64,000 nt of DNA from Posidoniimonas corsicana. GTDB taxonomy: Bacteria > Planctomycetota > Planctomycetia > Pirellulales > Lacipirellulaceae. The notes beneath the pieces are model-generated. The model made no database searches and was not told the DNA's origin. It was given only the letters and a program-made list of their open reading frames with translations. The stretch covers positions 1,364,767-1,428,766 of the forward strand of contig NZ_SIHJ01000001.1 in NCBI RefSeq assembly GCF_007859765.1, read 5' to 3'. Each line of letters opens with the position of its first letter. Positions within the stretch are counted from its first letter, which is position 1. The position numbers and the translations under genes are program-made. Positions 1-8,508 of this stretch are shown piece by piece.

Positions 1-354
1 GGCATTACCAGCCAGGGCGACCGTTTCGACAAGCTGAACCCGCCGATCTACGACATCTACGTAGAAGCCGGCGGCGGCCTCATCGGCGACTATAATGGCG
101 ACGGCGTCGTCGACGCTGCCGACTATACCGTTTGGCGTGACACCCTCGGGGACACGGTGACTCCAGGCGAGGGCGCCGACGGAGACGGCAACGGCATGAT
201 CGACTCCGGCGACTACGCCGAGTGGGTAGCGAACTTTGGCGCCACGGCCCCCGGCCCTGAGGCATCACAAGCCGCGCCCGAGCCTGCGGGACTGGTATTG
301 CTGTGTGTGCTTGCCACCGGCGCCGCCGCACGCCGCCGTCGCTTGGCCAACTAA
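1..354 (+). CDS. Secreted dockerin-like / PEP-CTERM protein, 5' end outside the window
   Basis: Only the last 117 codons are present; the frame is open from base 1 and stops with TAA at 352-354. The visible tail has two Ca-binding EF-hand-like loops of the dockerin type (GDYNGDGVVDAADYTVWRD, then a DGDGNGMIDSGDY loop). A short acidic/Pro linker follows, then a PEP-CTERM sorting tail: PEP, a hydrophobic stretch and an Arg-rich end (RRRR). In planctomycetes such tails are common on exported enzymes and surface proteins; anchoring through an exosortase-like pathway is inferred. The catalytic or structural domain lies upstream and cannot be identified. A second protein with the same tail layout is encoded at 11379-12623. 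Confidence 0.88.
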   Translation, partial: GITSQGDRFDKLNPPIYDIYVEAGGGLIGDYNGDGVVDAADYTVWRDTLGDTVTPGEGADGDGNGMIDSGDYAEWVANFGATAPGPEASQAAPEPAGLVLLCVLATGAAARRRRLAN

Positions 355-395
355 TCGAGGCCACTGCCAACTATCGCCACAAGTCCTTCCAGCAC

Positions 396-437
396 GGGCC
401 AAGGCCGACTCTCCGGCCTTGGCCCTCGCTGTTGTCT
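396..437 (+). terminator. Probable intrinsic terminator of the first gene
   Basis: A perfect 12-bp inverted repeat (GGGCCAAGGCCG at 396-407, CGGCCTTGGCCC at 414-425) with a 6-nt loop starts 41 nt after the stop codon. The downstream tract is only moderately T-rich (TCGCTGTTGTCTT), so termination may be inefficient. Confidence 0.55.
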
Positions 438-491
438 TGCCTTGAGTGCCCCCTGCCGGGCAAAGCGAACCTCCCTGCCGAGTACCCTGCG

Positions 492-2825
492 ATGCAACTA
501 GCCCGTCATGCACTTCACACTGGCCTTCAGGTTGGGGCCCTGCTGCTCGTCACAATGGCGTGCTTGATCGCGTCCAGAGCTGTCGGTTCGGAGTTTGACC
601 GCCAGGCCTTTAACGCCATCGGCCCGCTGGTCGAAAAGGCTATAGAAAGAGGGGAACTACCGGGCTGCGTCGTCGCGATTGGCGATCGACAGGGGATCGA
701 GTTCCTGGCGGCGTTCGGAGACCGTTCGGTTGAGCCGGAGCGGGCGGCGATGACCACCGACACGGTGTTCGACCTGGCGTCGCTGACAAAGCCCGTCGCC
801 ACAGCGACGAGCGTCATGCGGCTGCTGGAACGCGGACAGCTTAGGCTGCGTGACAAGGCCGCGGACTTTATTCCGGGGTTCGGTCAAAACGGCAAGCGGG
901 AGATCACCATCGAACAACTGCTGACGCACGCCAGCGGGCTGATACCCGACAACCCGCTGGCCGACTACCGGGACGGGCCCGAGCTGGCGTGGGAGCGCAT
1001 CAACCAGCTGAAGCCGGTCGTCACGCCGGGCACGGAGTTCAAGTACTCCGACGTCAACTTCCTGGTTCTGGGACGCATCGTGGAGCAGATCAGCGGGAAG
1101 CCACTCAACGAGTTTGCCGCCGCTGAGATCTACCGCCCGCTCGGGATGAGTGAAACGGGCTACCTGCCAGGTGAGTCGCTTCAGAAGCGCGCCGCCCCCC
1201 ACACGAAGCGCCCTGAGGGCGGATGGATTGTGGGCGAAGTGCACGACCCCCGCGCGGCGTTGCTGGGCGGCGTCGCAGGCCACGCGGGGCTGTTCAGCAC
1301 CGCTGAGGACCTGTCACGGTACGCTCGCATGATGCTCGCCGGCGGCGCGCTCGACGGGGCGGCTATTCTTGGCAATGCGACCGTCGAAGAGATGACCCGC
1401 GGCCGCGACGTCGACGGCAACCTCCGCGGGCTCGGCTGGGACTCCAACAGCGTCTATTCCCGCAACCGCGGAGAGCTGATGTCCAACTCGGCCTTCGGTC
1501 ACGGGGGCTTCACCGGCACCGGGATGTGGATCGACCCCGGCAACGACCTCTTCGTGATCTTCCTCTCCAACCGCCTGCACCCCGACGACGACGGCTCGGT
1601 CAACGACCTCATCGGCCGCATCAGCACGATCGCCTGCGCCGCGATCCGACCGGACGCCAGCACTAGTGCGGCGCCGCATCAAGCCGAAGCCCGCGTCCGA
1701 CTGGGCGTTGATCAGCTGCAGGCCGACGGGTTCGAGACCCTGCAGGGCAAGCGGGTAGGGCTGATCACCAACCACACAGGCGTCAACAGCCGCGGCGTGC
1801 GTACGATCGACCTGCTGGCGGACGCCGAAGGGGTCGAACTGGTGAGGCTGTTCAGCCCCGAGCACGGGCCGAGCGGCGTACTGGACCACGGCGGGATCAA
1901 GGACGCCAAGGACGAGAAGACTGGCCTGCCGATCGCCAGCCTGTACGGCGAGCGGCGCAAGCCCGCGCCCGAGCAGCTCCAGGACCTAGACGCCCTGGTG
2001 TTCGACATCCAGGACATCGGATGCCGGTTTTACACGTACATCTCGACCATGAGGCTGGCGATGCAGGCCGCACACGAGGCCGGACTCACGTATATTGTCC
2101 TCGACCGTCCCAACCCGATCGACGGGGTCACGGTTGAGGGGCCGATGCTCGACAAAGGCAGCGAGTCGTTCGTTGGCACCCACCCGCTGCCAGTCCGTCA
2201 CGGCATGACGGTAGGCGAATTGGCGCAGCTGTTCGCAACCGACCAGAAAGCCGAGGGCGAGTTGGTGGTCGTGCCCATCTCTGATTGGGATGCTTCCAGC
2301 AACCAGGACCGCAGTGGTCAGCTCTGGATCAACCCTTCGCCCAACATGCGGAGCCTGCGGGCCGCGATCCTGTACCCGGGGATCGGCCTGCTCGAAACGA
2401 CCAACATCTCCGTAGGACGCGGAACCGACACGCCATTTGAGCTGCTCGGCGCTCCGTGGATTGATCCCTGGGAGTTTGCGGACGCGATTAACGCCGCCGG
2501 GGTTCCGGGCGTGAGGGCAATCCCGCGATACTTCACGCCCGACGCCAGCAAGCACGAAGGCGACCGATGCGGCGGCGCCGGGTTGATAGTGACCGACGCC
2601 GAGGTGTTCCCGTCGGTCGACCTGGGCCTGGCGGTCGCATCCACTCTCCGCCGGCTCTACCCAGAAGAGTGGCAGTCCGAACGCTTCAACCGCCTGCTGA
2701 TAAACAAGTCGGTGTTTGACGCCACGGTGAACGGCGCCTCGCTGCCGGAACTGCGTGAACTGTCCCGTCGCGGCGTCGATGATTTCCTGAAGCGCCGTGA
2801 GCGGGCGTTGATCTACCCCCGCTAG
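492..2825 (+). CDS. Exported fusion: AmiE/class-C beta-lactamase-like serine hydrolase + DUF1343 (NamZ, exo-muramidase) domain
   Basis: A 777-residue protein. The ATG at 492 is chosen because it is followed directly by a signal-peptide-like segment (residues 1-32); the frame is open further upstream without a better start. The N-terminal half (about 35-385) is a penicillin-binding-protein/beta-lactamase-family hydrolase with SLTK (nucleophile Ser97, Lys100), a YSD variant of the Tyr motif (Tyr185) and an HGGFTG motif at 337-342. The C-terminal half (about 403-777) is DUF1343, the family of Bacillus subtilis NamZ/YbbC, which removes MurNAc from peptidoglycan chain ends. In B. subtilis the amidase AmiE/YbbE and NamZ are separate neighbouring genes of one peptidoglycan-recycling cluster; here they are one chain. 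Turnover of peptidoglycan fragments in the periplasm is the likely role. The serine-hydrolase specificity (amidase versus esterase) is inferred. Confidence 0.85.
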   Translation: MQLARHALHTGLQVGALLLVTMACLIASRAVGSEFDRQAFNAIGPLVEKAIERGELPGCVVAIGDRQGIEFLAAFGDRSVEPERAAMTTDTVFDLASLTKPVATATSVMRLLERGQLRLRDKAADFIPGFGQNGKREITIEQLLTHASGLIPDNPLADYRDGPELAWERINQLKPVVTPGTEFKYSDVNFLVLGRIVEQISGKPLNEFAAAEIYRPLGMSETGYLPGESLQKRAAPHTKRPEGGWIVGEVHDPRAALLGGVAGHAGLFSTAEDLSRYARMMLAGGALDGAAILGNATVEEMTRGRDVDGNLRGLGWDSNSVYSRNRGELMSNSAFGHGGFTGTGMWIDPGNDLFVIFLSNRLHPDDDGSVNDLIGRISTIACAAIRPDASTSAAPHQAEARVRLGVDQLQADGFETLQGKRVGLITNHTGVNSRGVRTIDLLADAEGVELVRLFSPEHGPSGVLDHGGIKDAKDEKTGLPIASLYGERRKPAPEQLQDLDALVFDIQDIGCRFYTYISTMRLAMQAAHEAGLTYIVLDRPNPIDGVTVEGPMLDKGSESFVGTHPLPVRHGMTVGELAQLFATDQKAEGELVVVPISDWDASSNQDRSGQLWINPSPNMRSLRAAILYPGIGLLETTNISVGRGTDTPFELLGAPWIDPWEFADAINAAGVPGVRAIPRYFTPDASKHEGDRCGGAGLIVTDAEVFPSVDLGLAVASTLRRLYPEEWQSERFNRLLINKSVFDATVNGASLPELRELSRRGVDDFLKRRERALIYPR

Positions 2826-3640
2826 GTCAGCGGGATACGCAGGCCGTCGTAGGCAAGCTGCATCCCCTCCGGCAGGCTGGCGTTGGTCGCTTCGTGCTCC
2901 AGGTCGTGCGACATGTGGGTGAAGTAGGTTTGCCGCGCGCCTAGCTCCTCCGCTAAGGCAACCGCCTGATCGAGGCTAAAGTGCGTCGGGTGCGGCTTGC
3001 GACGCAGCGCGTCCAGGATCAACACATCCAGGCCGCGGAGCACAGCTTTAGACTCGTCCGCCATAGCGCAAACGTCCGTGCAGTAGGCGACGCCGCCGAA
3101 CCGGAACCCGAGCGTTTCAAAGTTGGGTCCGTGGTTCTGGCGCACCGCCGTCACCTCAGCGCCGAGCACTTGGAAGGCGCCATGCCCGTCGTTGATCGGG
3201 CCGATACGGCGAAACTCTACCTTGGGCGTGGCCCCCGCGTGCAGGTTGGGGAGCGAGGCGAACGCGTAGTCGAACGAGCGGCGGATCCGCCGCTCGACGA
3301 TCTCCTCGCACAGCAGCGGCAGCGGCCCGTCCAGGTAGAACTGCATCAGCCGCAAGTCGTCGAGCCCAAACAAGTGGTCGGCGTGCTCGTGCGTGTAGAG
3401 CACCGCGTGCACCAGCCCCACTCCCTCGCGCAATAGCTGCTGCCGCATGTCGGGCGAGGTGTCGATCAGCAGATTCCCCTCCGGCAGACCGAGAATCGCG
3501 CTGCACCGCGTCCGTCTGTTCTTTGAATCGGCCGACCTGCAGACGCCGCAGCCGCACCCCAGCATCGGCACGCCGACGCTGGTCCCGGTGCCTAGCAGGA
3601 CCATCTGCCCGGTGATGTCGGCGGATACGATTTCGTTCAT
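2822..3640 (-). CDS. Metallo-beta-lactamase-fold hydrolase, PhnP-like
   Basis: A 272-residue cytoplasmic protein. The start is set at the ATG at 3640 (MNEIVSADITG), because the 51 residues upstream in the open frame are low-complexity and precede the first beta strand. The metal-binding signature THEHADH is at residues 83-89, with later ligands in QNHG, CTDVC and THMSHD. A Cys cluster near the N terminus (CGCGVC, residues 29-34) resembles the structural-zinc site of E. coli PhnP, a cyclic phosphodiesterase of C-P lyase metabolism. No phn genes are nearby, so the substrate is open; a general phosphodiesterase role is possible. Its stop codon overlaps the stop of the convergent fusion gene by three bases (shared CTAG). 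Confidence 0.8.
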   Translation of the reverse strand: MNEIVSADITGQMVLLGTGTSVGVPMLGCGCGVCRSADSKNRRTRCSAILGLPEGNLLIDTSPDMRQQLLREGVGLVHAVLYTHEHADHLFGLDDLRLMQFYLDGPLPLLCEEIVERRIRRSFDYAFASLPNLHAGATPKVEFRRIGPINDGHGAFQVLGAEVTAVRQNHGPNFETLGFRFGGVAYCTDVCAMADESKAVLRGLDVLILDALRRKPHPTHFSLDQAVALAEELGARQTYFTHMSHDLEHEATNASLPEGMQLAYDGLRIPLT

Positions 3641-3740
3641 CGGTAGGCGGGTGCTCGGCGGCGCGTGATCCGACCCCATTGTGGAGCAGGGCAGGGCGGT
3701 GTCTAGGGAGCGGGGCAGGGGGGCGCCGCAGCCCTCCGCT

Positions 3741-4694
3741 CTATGGCCCCTGATCGACAGCCAGCGCTGTGCGCAGCCGCTCGGCAAAGACATAGCCGAC
3801 GATGCGGTCGCGTTGATCGCGGACGGCGGCCACCTCGCGGTTGGCCGACTGCATGTTCAGCAGGGTTGCGAGGAAGTTCCGGGAGATGGGAGTCGAAAGG
3901 AGTTCGCGAATTGGCAAACGCGGGTCCTCGGGATCGAGCAGGCAGTCGAGCACCCGCACGTAGCCGGCGCCGTCGCGGAGGACGACGAACGTCTGCTGGC
4001 GTCGACGCGCGAACCGGACCAGCTCCCGGCGGTTCATCGACGGGTCCGCCTGGGGCAGCCTGGCCACCGGGATCATGAATTCACGGATCGACCGGGCCGC
4101 GGCCGCGAACGTCCCCTGGGCGAGGCGCCGCTGCGCCGGCGAGAGCAGCCCCACCGCGTGCCCCTCGTCGAGCACCTCGCCCAGCTCGCGGCGGGCGAGT
4201 TCCATCCGCAACGCCTGGGAGGGCACCCGCGCCACCCGCTGCAGCACGAAGCCCACCACCCACAGCGCGGCGCTGACGGGGGCGAACAGCACTGCCGCCA
4301 CCGACAGCCCCGGCGCACAGCCCCGCAGCAGCCGGTTGGGCGCCGCGAAGAACAGCTGCTTTGGCAGCAGCTCCCCGTAGATGAACACCACCGGCGCCAG
4401 GGCGATGGTGAGACCCATTTCGGACGCCGCGCCGCCGCCGGGGATCAGGATCTGTGCGAATAACACCGTCGCGCACGACACCACGTAGTTCGCCACGTTG
4501 TTGCCGACGAGCGCCGTGGCGACAAACGCCGCCGGGTTATTGATGGCCCACAGCAGCATCTTGGCGATCCTGCTGCCGCTCATCGCATCGATCAGGACGC
4601 GCACCCTCGCAACCCGGTAGAAACCGGTCTCCGAGCCGCTGAAGAAAGCGCTCAGCGTCAGCCCAACGGCGAATAGCAGGATGGCCAGCCACAT
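3741..4694 (-). CDS. CNNM / HlyC-CorC-like membrane protein (DUF21 + CBS region)
   Basis: A 317-residue protein. An N-terminal DUF21 (CNNM) transmembrane domain covers about residues 1-180, beginning with a hydrophobic helix and the family motif FFSGSETGF. A cytoplasmic CBS-pair-like region follows (about 200-310). CNNM proteins are associated with Mg2+/Co2+ efflux or its regulation. It lies 27 bp downstream of a second CNNM gene on the same strand, so the two are almost certainly co-transcribed and may form a heteromer. It lacks the C-terminal CorC_HlyC domain seen in its partner. An ATG start at 4694 immediately precedes the first membrane helix. Confidence 0.85.
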   Translation of the reverse strand: MWLAILLFAVGLTLSAFFSGSETGFYRVARVRVLIDAMSGSRIAKMLLWAINNPAAFVATALVGNNVANYVVSCATVLFAQILIPGGGAASEMGLTIALAPVVFIYGELLPKQLFFAAPNRLLRGCAPGLSVAAVLFAPVSAALWVVGFVLQRVARVPSQALRMELARRELGEVLDEGHAVGLLSPAQRRLAQGTFAAAARSIREFMIPVARLPQADPSMNRRELVRFARRRQQTFVVLRDGAGYVRVLDCLLDPEDPRLPIRELLSTPISRNFLATLLNMQSANREVAAVRDQRDRIVGYVFAERLRTALAVDQGP

Positions 4695-4721
4695 GGCGGT
4701 TTGCGAAGGATCCTTTCTGGC

Positions 4722-6002
4722 TCAATCGGTTGGAGGGCTGTCGGGCGTTAGAACCTTGCGGACCGAGGCGGTCAGCAGTGTAGGGTGGTCGGCGGTCAGC
4801 ACACGCCAGAAGTGCTCGGCCCACTCTACCTCGTCCCCCTCCTCGGGCAGCCGGTGGAGCTGCTCCTGCAGCATTCCCGCCACCGTGATCCCCTTGACCG
4901 CGGGCAGGTCGCACCCCAGCTGCTTCGCCAGACGGCGGAGCGTAGTCATGCCGGTCACCTCCCACTGGCCGTCGCCGATCGCGCGGATCCGGCCGACCCG
5001 GTCGGCGCCGCGGTCGCGGGCCGCCTCGGCGTGGAGCACGCTTCCGAGGATGTCGTTGCGGGTGACGATCCCGATGGTCTCGCCCAGCTCGTTGACCACC
5101 GCCGCGACGTCCCGCTTGGCGGCGTCCAGCCGGGCCAGCGTGTCCGCGACGCTCGCGCACCAGGGGACGGGCAGCACCGGGGAGCTGAGCTGGCCGATCT
5201 GCTCCCCCGCCAGCAGCGACACTCGGTTCACGTCGATCACGGCGGCGATCTCCTCGCTGTCCGGCTCGGTGATCAGGAGGTAGCCGCTGGCGGTGGTCTG
5301 CGGGGTCAGCTGAGACCGCGACACCGGCGGGGGGAGCGCCTCGTACAGCAACCGGGGGCGCATAATCTCCTCGATCCGTGTGTTGGACAACGCGACGATG
5401 CGGCTTAGCACGTTCTGCTCCTGCTCGATCAGCTGCCGGTCCTCGCCCGACAGGCTGATCGCCCGTTCCAGGTCGCCCAGCTCGAGGTAAGGCTCCGGCT
5501 CGAACCTGGGGAACAACACGCGGGCAGACCCGCGGCTCACAGCGCCGAACACCCACGCCACCGGGTCGAGCACCTTCGCGGCGGCGTTCAGCGGCACGCT
5601 CACCAGCGTCGCGAGCCTAGCGGGCCAAACCACGCCGATGTTCTTTGGCAGCATCTCGCTGAAGATGATCACGGCGAACAGGGCGATCACCGTGAGGGCG
5701 GACGCCTCGCTGCTGGCGCCGCGGTTGCTCAAGCCAATCGCAACCAACGACGCCAACGCGAAGTAGGCCATGTTGATCAACAGGTTCCAGAACAGGATCG
5801 CCGTGAGCAGCCGTTCCGGGTTCGCCAAGAGCCGCGCGGCGGTGCGTTCGCCCAAGGCGCCGCGTTTCATCCGCTCTCGGTCGTCGCGTCCCAGGTAGAA
5901 GAGCGCGGCCTCGCTGCAAGAGAAAAACGCGCTGGCCGCCAGCAGCAGCGACATCGCGATCAGGTGCGGGATGTAGGGCGCGAGGTTGGCCAAATCGCTC
6001 AC
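4722..6002 (-). CDS. CNNM / HlyC-CorC family protein (DUF21 + CBS pair + CorC_HlyC)
   Basis: A 426-residue protein with the full family layout. The DUF21 membrane domain (about 15-200) carries the motif FFSCSEAALF. A CBS pair (about 215-335) includes the segment ELGETIGIVTRNDIL, typical of CBS2. The CorC_HlyC domain occupies the C terminus (about 350-415; VKGITVAGMLQEQLHRLPEEGDEVEW). Known roles of the family are Mg2+/Co2+ transport or its control; the old name hemolysin is misleading. It is the first gene of a two-gene unit with the shorter CNNM paralogue just downstream. A 93-bp gap separates it from the permease gene upstream. Confidence 0.88.
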   Translation of the reverse strand: MSDLANLAPYIPHLIAMSLLLAASAFFSCSEAALFYLGRDDRERMKRGALGERTAARLLANPERLLTAILFWNLLINMAYFALASLVAIGLSNRGASSEASALTVIALFAVIIFSEMLPKNIGVVWPARLATLVSVPLNAAAKVLDPVAWVFGAVSRGSARVLFPRFEPEPYLELGDLERAISLSGEDRQLIEQEQNVLSRIVALSNTRIEEIMRPRLLYEALPPPVSRSQLTPQTTASGYLLITEPDSEEIAAVIDVNRVSLLAGEQIGQLSSPVLPVPWCASVADTLARLDAAKRDVAAVVNELGETIGIVTRNDILGSVLHAEAARDRGADRVGRIRAIGDGQWEVTGMTTLRRLAKQLGCDLPAVKGITVAGMLQEQLHRLPEEGDEVEWAEHFWRVLTADHPTLLTASVRKVLTPDSPPTD

Positions 6003-6095
6003 AAAGAATGATATGAAATGCCCCGGTCGGGCGAGGCGTTCGCCTTGTCCCTACCAGCATACACCGCGGCCGCCCGCCGGTGGAACGGCGCCGGC

Positions 6096-7880
6096 CTAGG
6101 CGTCCCCGGCGGTGGTGCGTCCGGTAGCCACGTCGAACTCCGAGAGCGCCGGCACCAGCATCGCCATGGTGGCGAAGCCGAACGTCGCGACGGTGGCGGT
6201 GAACCCCCAATCGTAGTTGCCCAGCAGGAAGCTCACGATCGCGTAGAACACAGCGAATGGCGCCGTGAAGCACGCCAGCCCCATCGCCGATGAGGGGTTG
6301 CGCCACCCCAGCGCCGCGAACAGCGCGATGCCGCCCCCCAGCATGAATCCCAGGAACGGCGCCAACTGGTACTCGAACGACTGCGACAAGGCCAGCATCA
6401 TCCGCATGCAGGTGGTGACCCCGAGGAACAGGAACAGCAGCGTGCCGATGCTGGCGCCGATCGCCTGGCGTGAGTTGGGGTACATCATGCCGGCGTGCAG
6501 CCCCAGCATCGCTGCAAAGGCGTTGACCACCGCCAGCCCGATCAGCAGGAACACCAGGTTCTCGCCGCTCAGGGTGCCGGTCCACCACAGGTAGACGCAC
6601 AGCGCCATCGGCAGCAGGATCATCTCCTTCGCGTTGTAGAGCACGCCGCCCAGCTTGCCGAAGATTAGCTCTTTGGGCGTAAGGTCGGTCGCCAGCAGGA
6701 GGTCGAGTGCTTTGAGGTCCCGCTCGTTGGTAAGCGACGTCACCGACAACGCGTTCACCAGCACCACGCTCAGCACGAACAGCGGCGCCAGCATCGTGGT
6801 TGAGGCCGAGACCGCGGCCTCGGCGCGCGGCGCGTCGTTGTCGGTCGCCACCGCCGCGCCGCAGGCGGCGAGGCCGAAGATGAACAGGTAGCCCAGCTTC
6901 ACAACCAGGATCTTCTTGCCGTAGGCCCAGGTGCGAACTTCACGCCACAGGATGGGGTTGTCCCACACCGGCCTTGGCCGCCCGGGCGCCTTGTGCGACT
7001 GCAGCCGACGCTCGTCGGCGGCCGCTTGGTCATCGGTGATCCAACTGTCGTCGTTGGCCTGCGTTTCAGCGCCAGTGGGACGCGCCTCACGTGACGGGTT
7101 CCACACCCGCACCATCGCCACGGCAACCGCGTTGAGCAGCAACACCACGGCGCCGCCCGCGGCCACGAAACCTGTCACGGAGTTCTCACCGCCGGGCTGG
7201 GCGTAGGCGGGTTGCACGGCTACCTGGATCGCCTGCCACGGGCTCAGCACAGCCGCCCAGGCGGCCGCTTGCGGCGCAAGGCCGTCTACGCCGCCCGCCG
7301 CCACAAACTCCCACCCAACAAGCCACAGAACGATCACCAGGCCTGTTATCGCCAACGCCTGAAAGGTCTTCTCACGCCACAAAGCCACCGTGGACCCGAG
7401 GCTCCCAGCGGCCAGCGCTGCGACCGCCGTGACAGCCGTCACCCTTGCGACCTGAGCGCCGTTGACGCCGCCCAACAGCGTCAGGAGCATGAAAAACGGC
7501 ACACCGGCCGCGATCACCATCAACACCGTAAGCATGCTGGCCAGCAGCTTCCCGACAACCAGCTCTGAGTTGCTCAGGTCCGAGAGCAGCAGCAGGATGA
7601 GCGTCTTGCGGTCCTTCTCCTGTGAAACCGCCGCGGCCGCCAGCAGCGCGGAGAAAAGGACGCAGACCGTGAGTTGCAGCGGCGCGAGCAGCGTAAACGC
7701 GGCCGCGCCAAACCTGGCCAGGTCGCCTGGGTTGGTGACGTTTTGCGATCCAACAAGCACCTGCCAGGCCGTGAGCGCCAGCCCCAAGAGCGTCGCGACG
7801 AACAGGCAAGGGACCGCGTAGAACCGGACACGCCGTGGAGCGGTCAGGGCTTCGCGGGAGAATACTGGGCCGATAATCAA
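6096..7880 (-). CDS. ABC-2 type transporter permease
   Basis: A large hydrophobic inner-membrane protein (594 residues from the proposed start) with two clusters of transmembrane helices. These flank a polar cytoplasmic stretch rich in Asp, Gln and Arg (about residues 270-335). The second half contains TNERDLKALDLLLATDLTPKE-type sequence seen in ABC-2 permeases of the NatB/YhaP kind; the first half repeats a related RKTLILLLLSDLSNSELV segment, suggesting an internal duplication. A TTG at 7880 is preferred as start (LIIGPVFSREALTAP), since planctomycete relatives typically begin with this segment and a GCAGG element lies 6 nt upstream. The ATG at 7988 would add 36 polar residues. No ATP-binding partner is encoded in the window; the substrate is unknown. 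Confidence 0.8.
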   Translation of the reverse strand: MIIGPVFSREALTAPRRVRFYAVPCLFVATLLGLALTAWQVLVGSQNVTNPGDLARFGAAAFTLLAPLQLTVCVLFSALLAAAAVSQEKDRKTLILLLLSDLSNSELVVGKLLASMLTVLMVIAAGVPFFMLLTLLGGVNGAQVARVTAVTAVAALAAGSLGSTVALWREKTFQALAITGLVIVLWLVGWEFVAAGGVDGLAPQAAAWAAVLSPWQAIQVAVQPAYAQPGGENSVTGFVAAGGAVVLLLNAVAVAMVRVWNPSREARPTGAETQANDDSWITDDQAAADERRLQSHKAPGRPRPVWDNPILWREVRTWAYGKKILVVKLGYLFIFGLAACGAAVATDNDAPRAEAAVSASTTMLAPLFVLSVVLVNALSVTSLTNERDLKALDLLLATDLTPKELIFGKLGGVLYNAKEMILLPMALCVYLWWTGTLSGENLVFLLIGLAVVNAFAAMLGLHAGMMYPNSRQAIGASIGTLLFLFLGVTTCMRMMLALSQSFEYQLAPFLGFMLGGGIALFAALGWRNPSSAMGLACFTAPFAVFYAIVSFLLGNYDWGFTATVATFGFATMAMLVPALSEFDVATGRTTAGDA

Positions 7881-8022
7881 CGTACGCCTGCTCGCTGGTT
7901 TGATGGCGGAGCGGCCGCCGGGTGGGGAGTCGTCGTGGTTAGTATACCAGCGGCATTTTCCCGGCAGAACCAGGCCCAAACCGAACATAACGGGGATTAT
8001 CGGACGTTATTGTGCGGGAGCA

Positions 8023-8050
8023 CTAGGCGGCGCCCTGCGGCGCCGCCTAG
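8023..8050 (-). terminator. Strong intergenic hairpin, possible terminator without a U tract
   Basis: A perfect 12-bp inverted repeat (CTAGGCGGCGCC and GGCGCCGCCTAG) with a 4-nt loop lies 33 bp downstream of the leftward small gene at 8084-8368. Neither side carries a clear T tract, so it may be a processing or pausing hairpin rather than a classical terminator. Confidence 0.45.
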
Positions 8051-8083
8051 CATGACCGAGAGGTGCTCGCTGATATGTCGCGG

Positions 8084-8368
8084 CTACTGCTGCTTGGCGT
8101 AGCCTAATGACTTCACAACCACCAACAGCTCGTCAGCATTGATGAACCGCCGGCGGTGCTGCAGCTTGTAGCCGTCGATAGCGCGGGCGAGTTCGGCCGC
8201 GTCAGCGCTTAGCTCGCTGTGGCTGTTCGCGAACTGGCGACGCTCCCGGGCGGCGCCCCCTGAGGTTCCGCTGCGGCGGTCTACAAAGGCCGGCGCCCCA
8301 GCTGGGACGGCGGGAGAAGGCGCCGCGGCGGCGTCCGTTGCTGCGGGTGGTAAGGATTGGATGGACAT
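8084..8368 (-). CDS. Small conserved-looking protein of unknown function
   Basis: 94 residues. The first 40 are Ala/Pro-rich and probably disordered. The C-terminal 45 form a compact predicted helical unit (LARAIDGYKLQHRRRFIN, then a DELLVVVKSLGYAK helix) with a basic RRRF patch. From memory this module occurs in other planctomycetes as a stand-alone small protein, but I know of no assigned function. No signal peptide or membrane helix is visible. It lies about 140 bp downstream of the TPR lipoprotein gene on the same strand and may share its transcript. Confidence 0.65.
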   Translation of the reverse strand: MSIQSLPPAATDAAAAPSPAVPAGAPAFVDRRSGTSGGAARERRQFANSHSELSADAAELARAIDGYKLQHRRRFINADELLVVVKSLGYAKQQ

Positions 8369-8508
8369 GCTGAGCTCCTGGTAAGGCTGGCGGGTTGTTA
8401 GGGTTTCGCCGCGCCCGCCACGGCAAGGGTACCCTATGCATCGGCGCCTTACGCATCGCTCGGCAACCTGGCCGCTAAGTTCGGGTTCGAGGGGCGGCGC
8501 TGCGACGA

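Noticed and set aside
8202-8456. 84-residue frame overlapping the small gene at 8084-8368
   Set aside because: Arg/Pro-rich shadow with no motif; the 94-residue frame has the recognisable helical C-terminal module.
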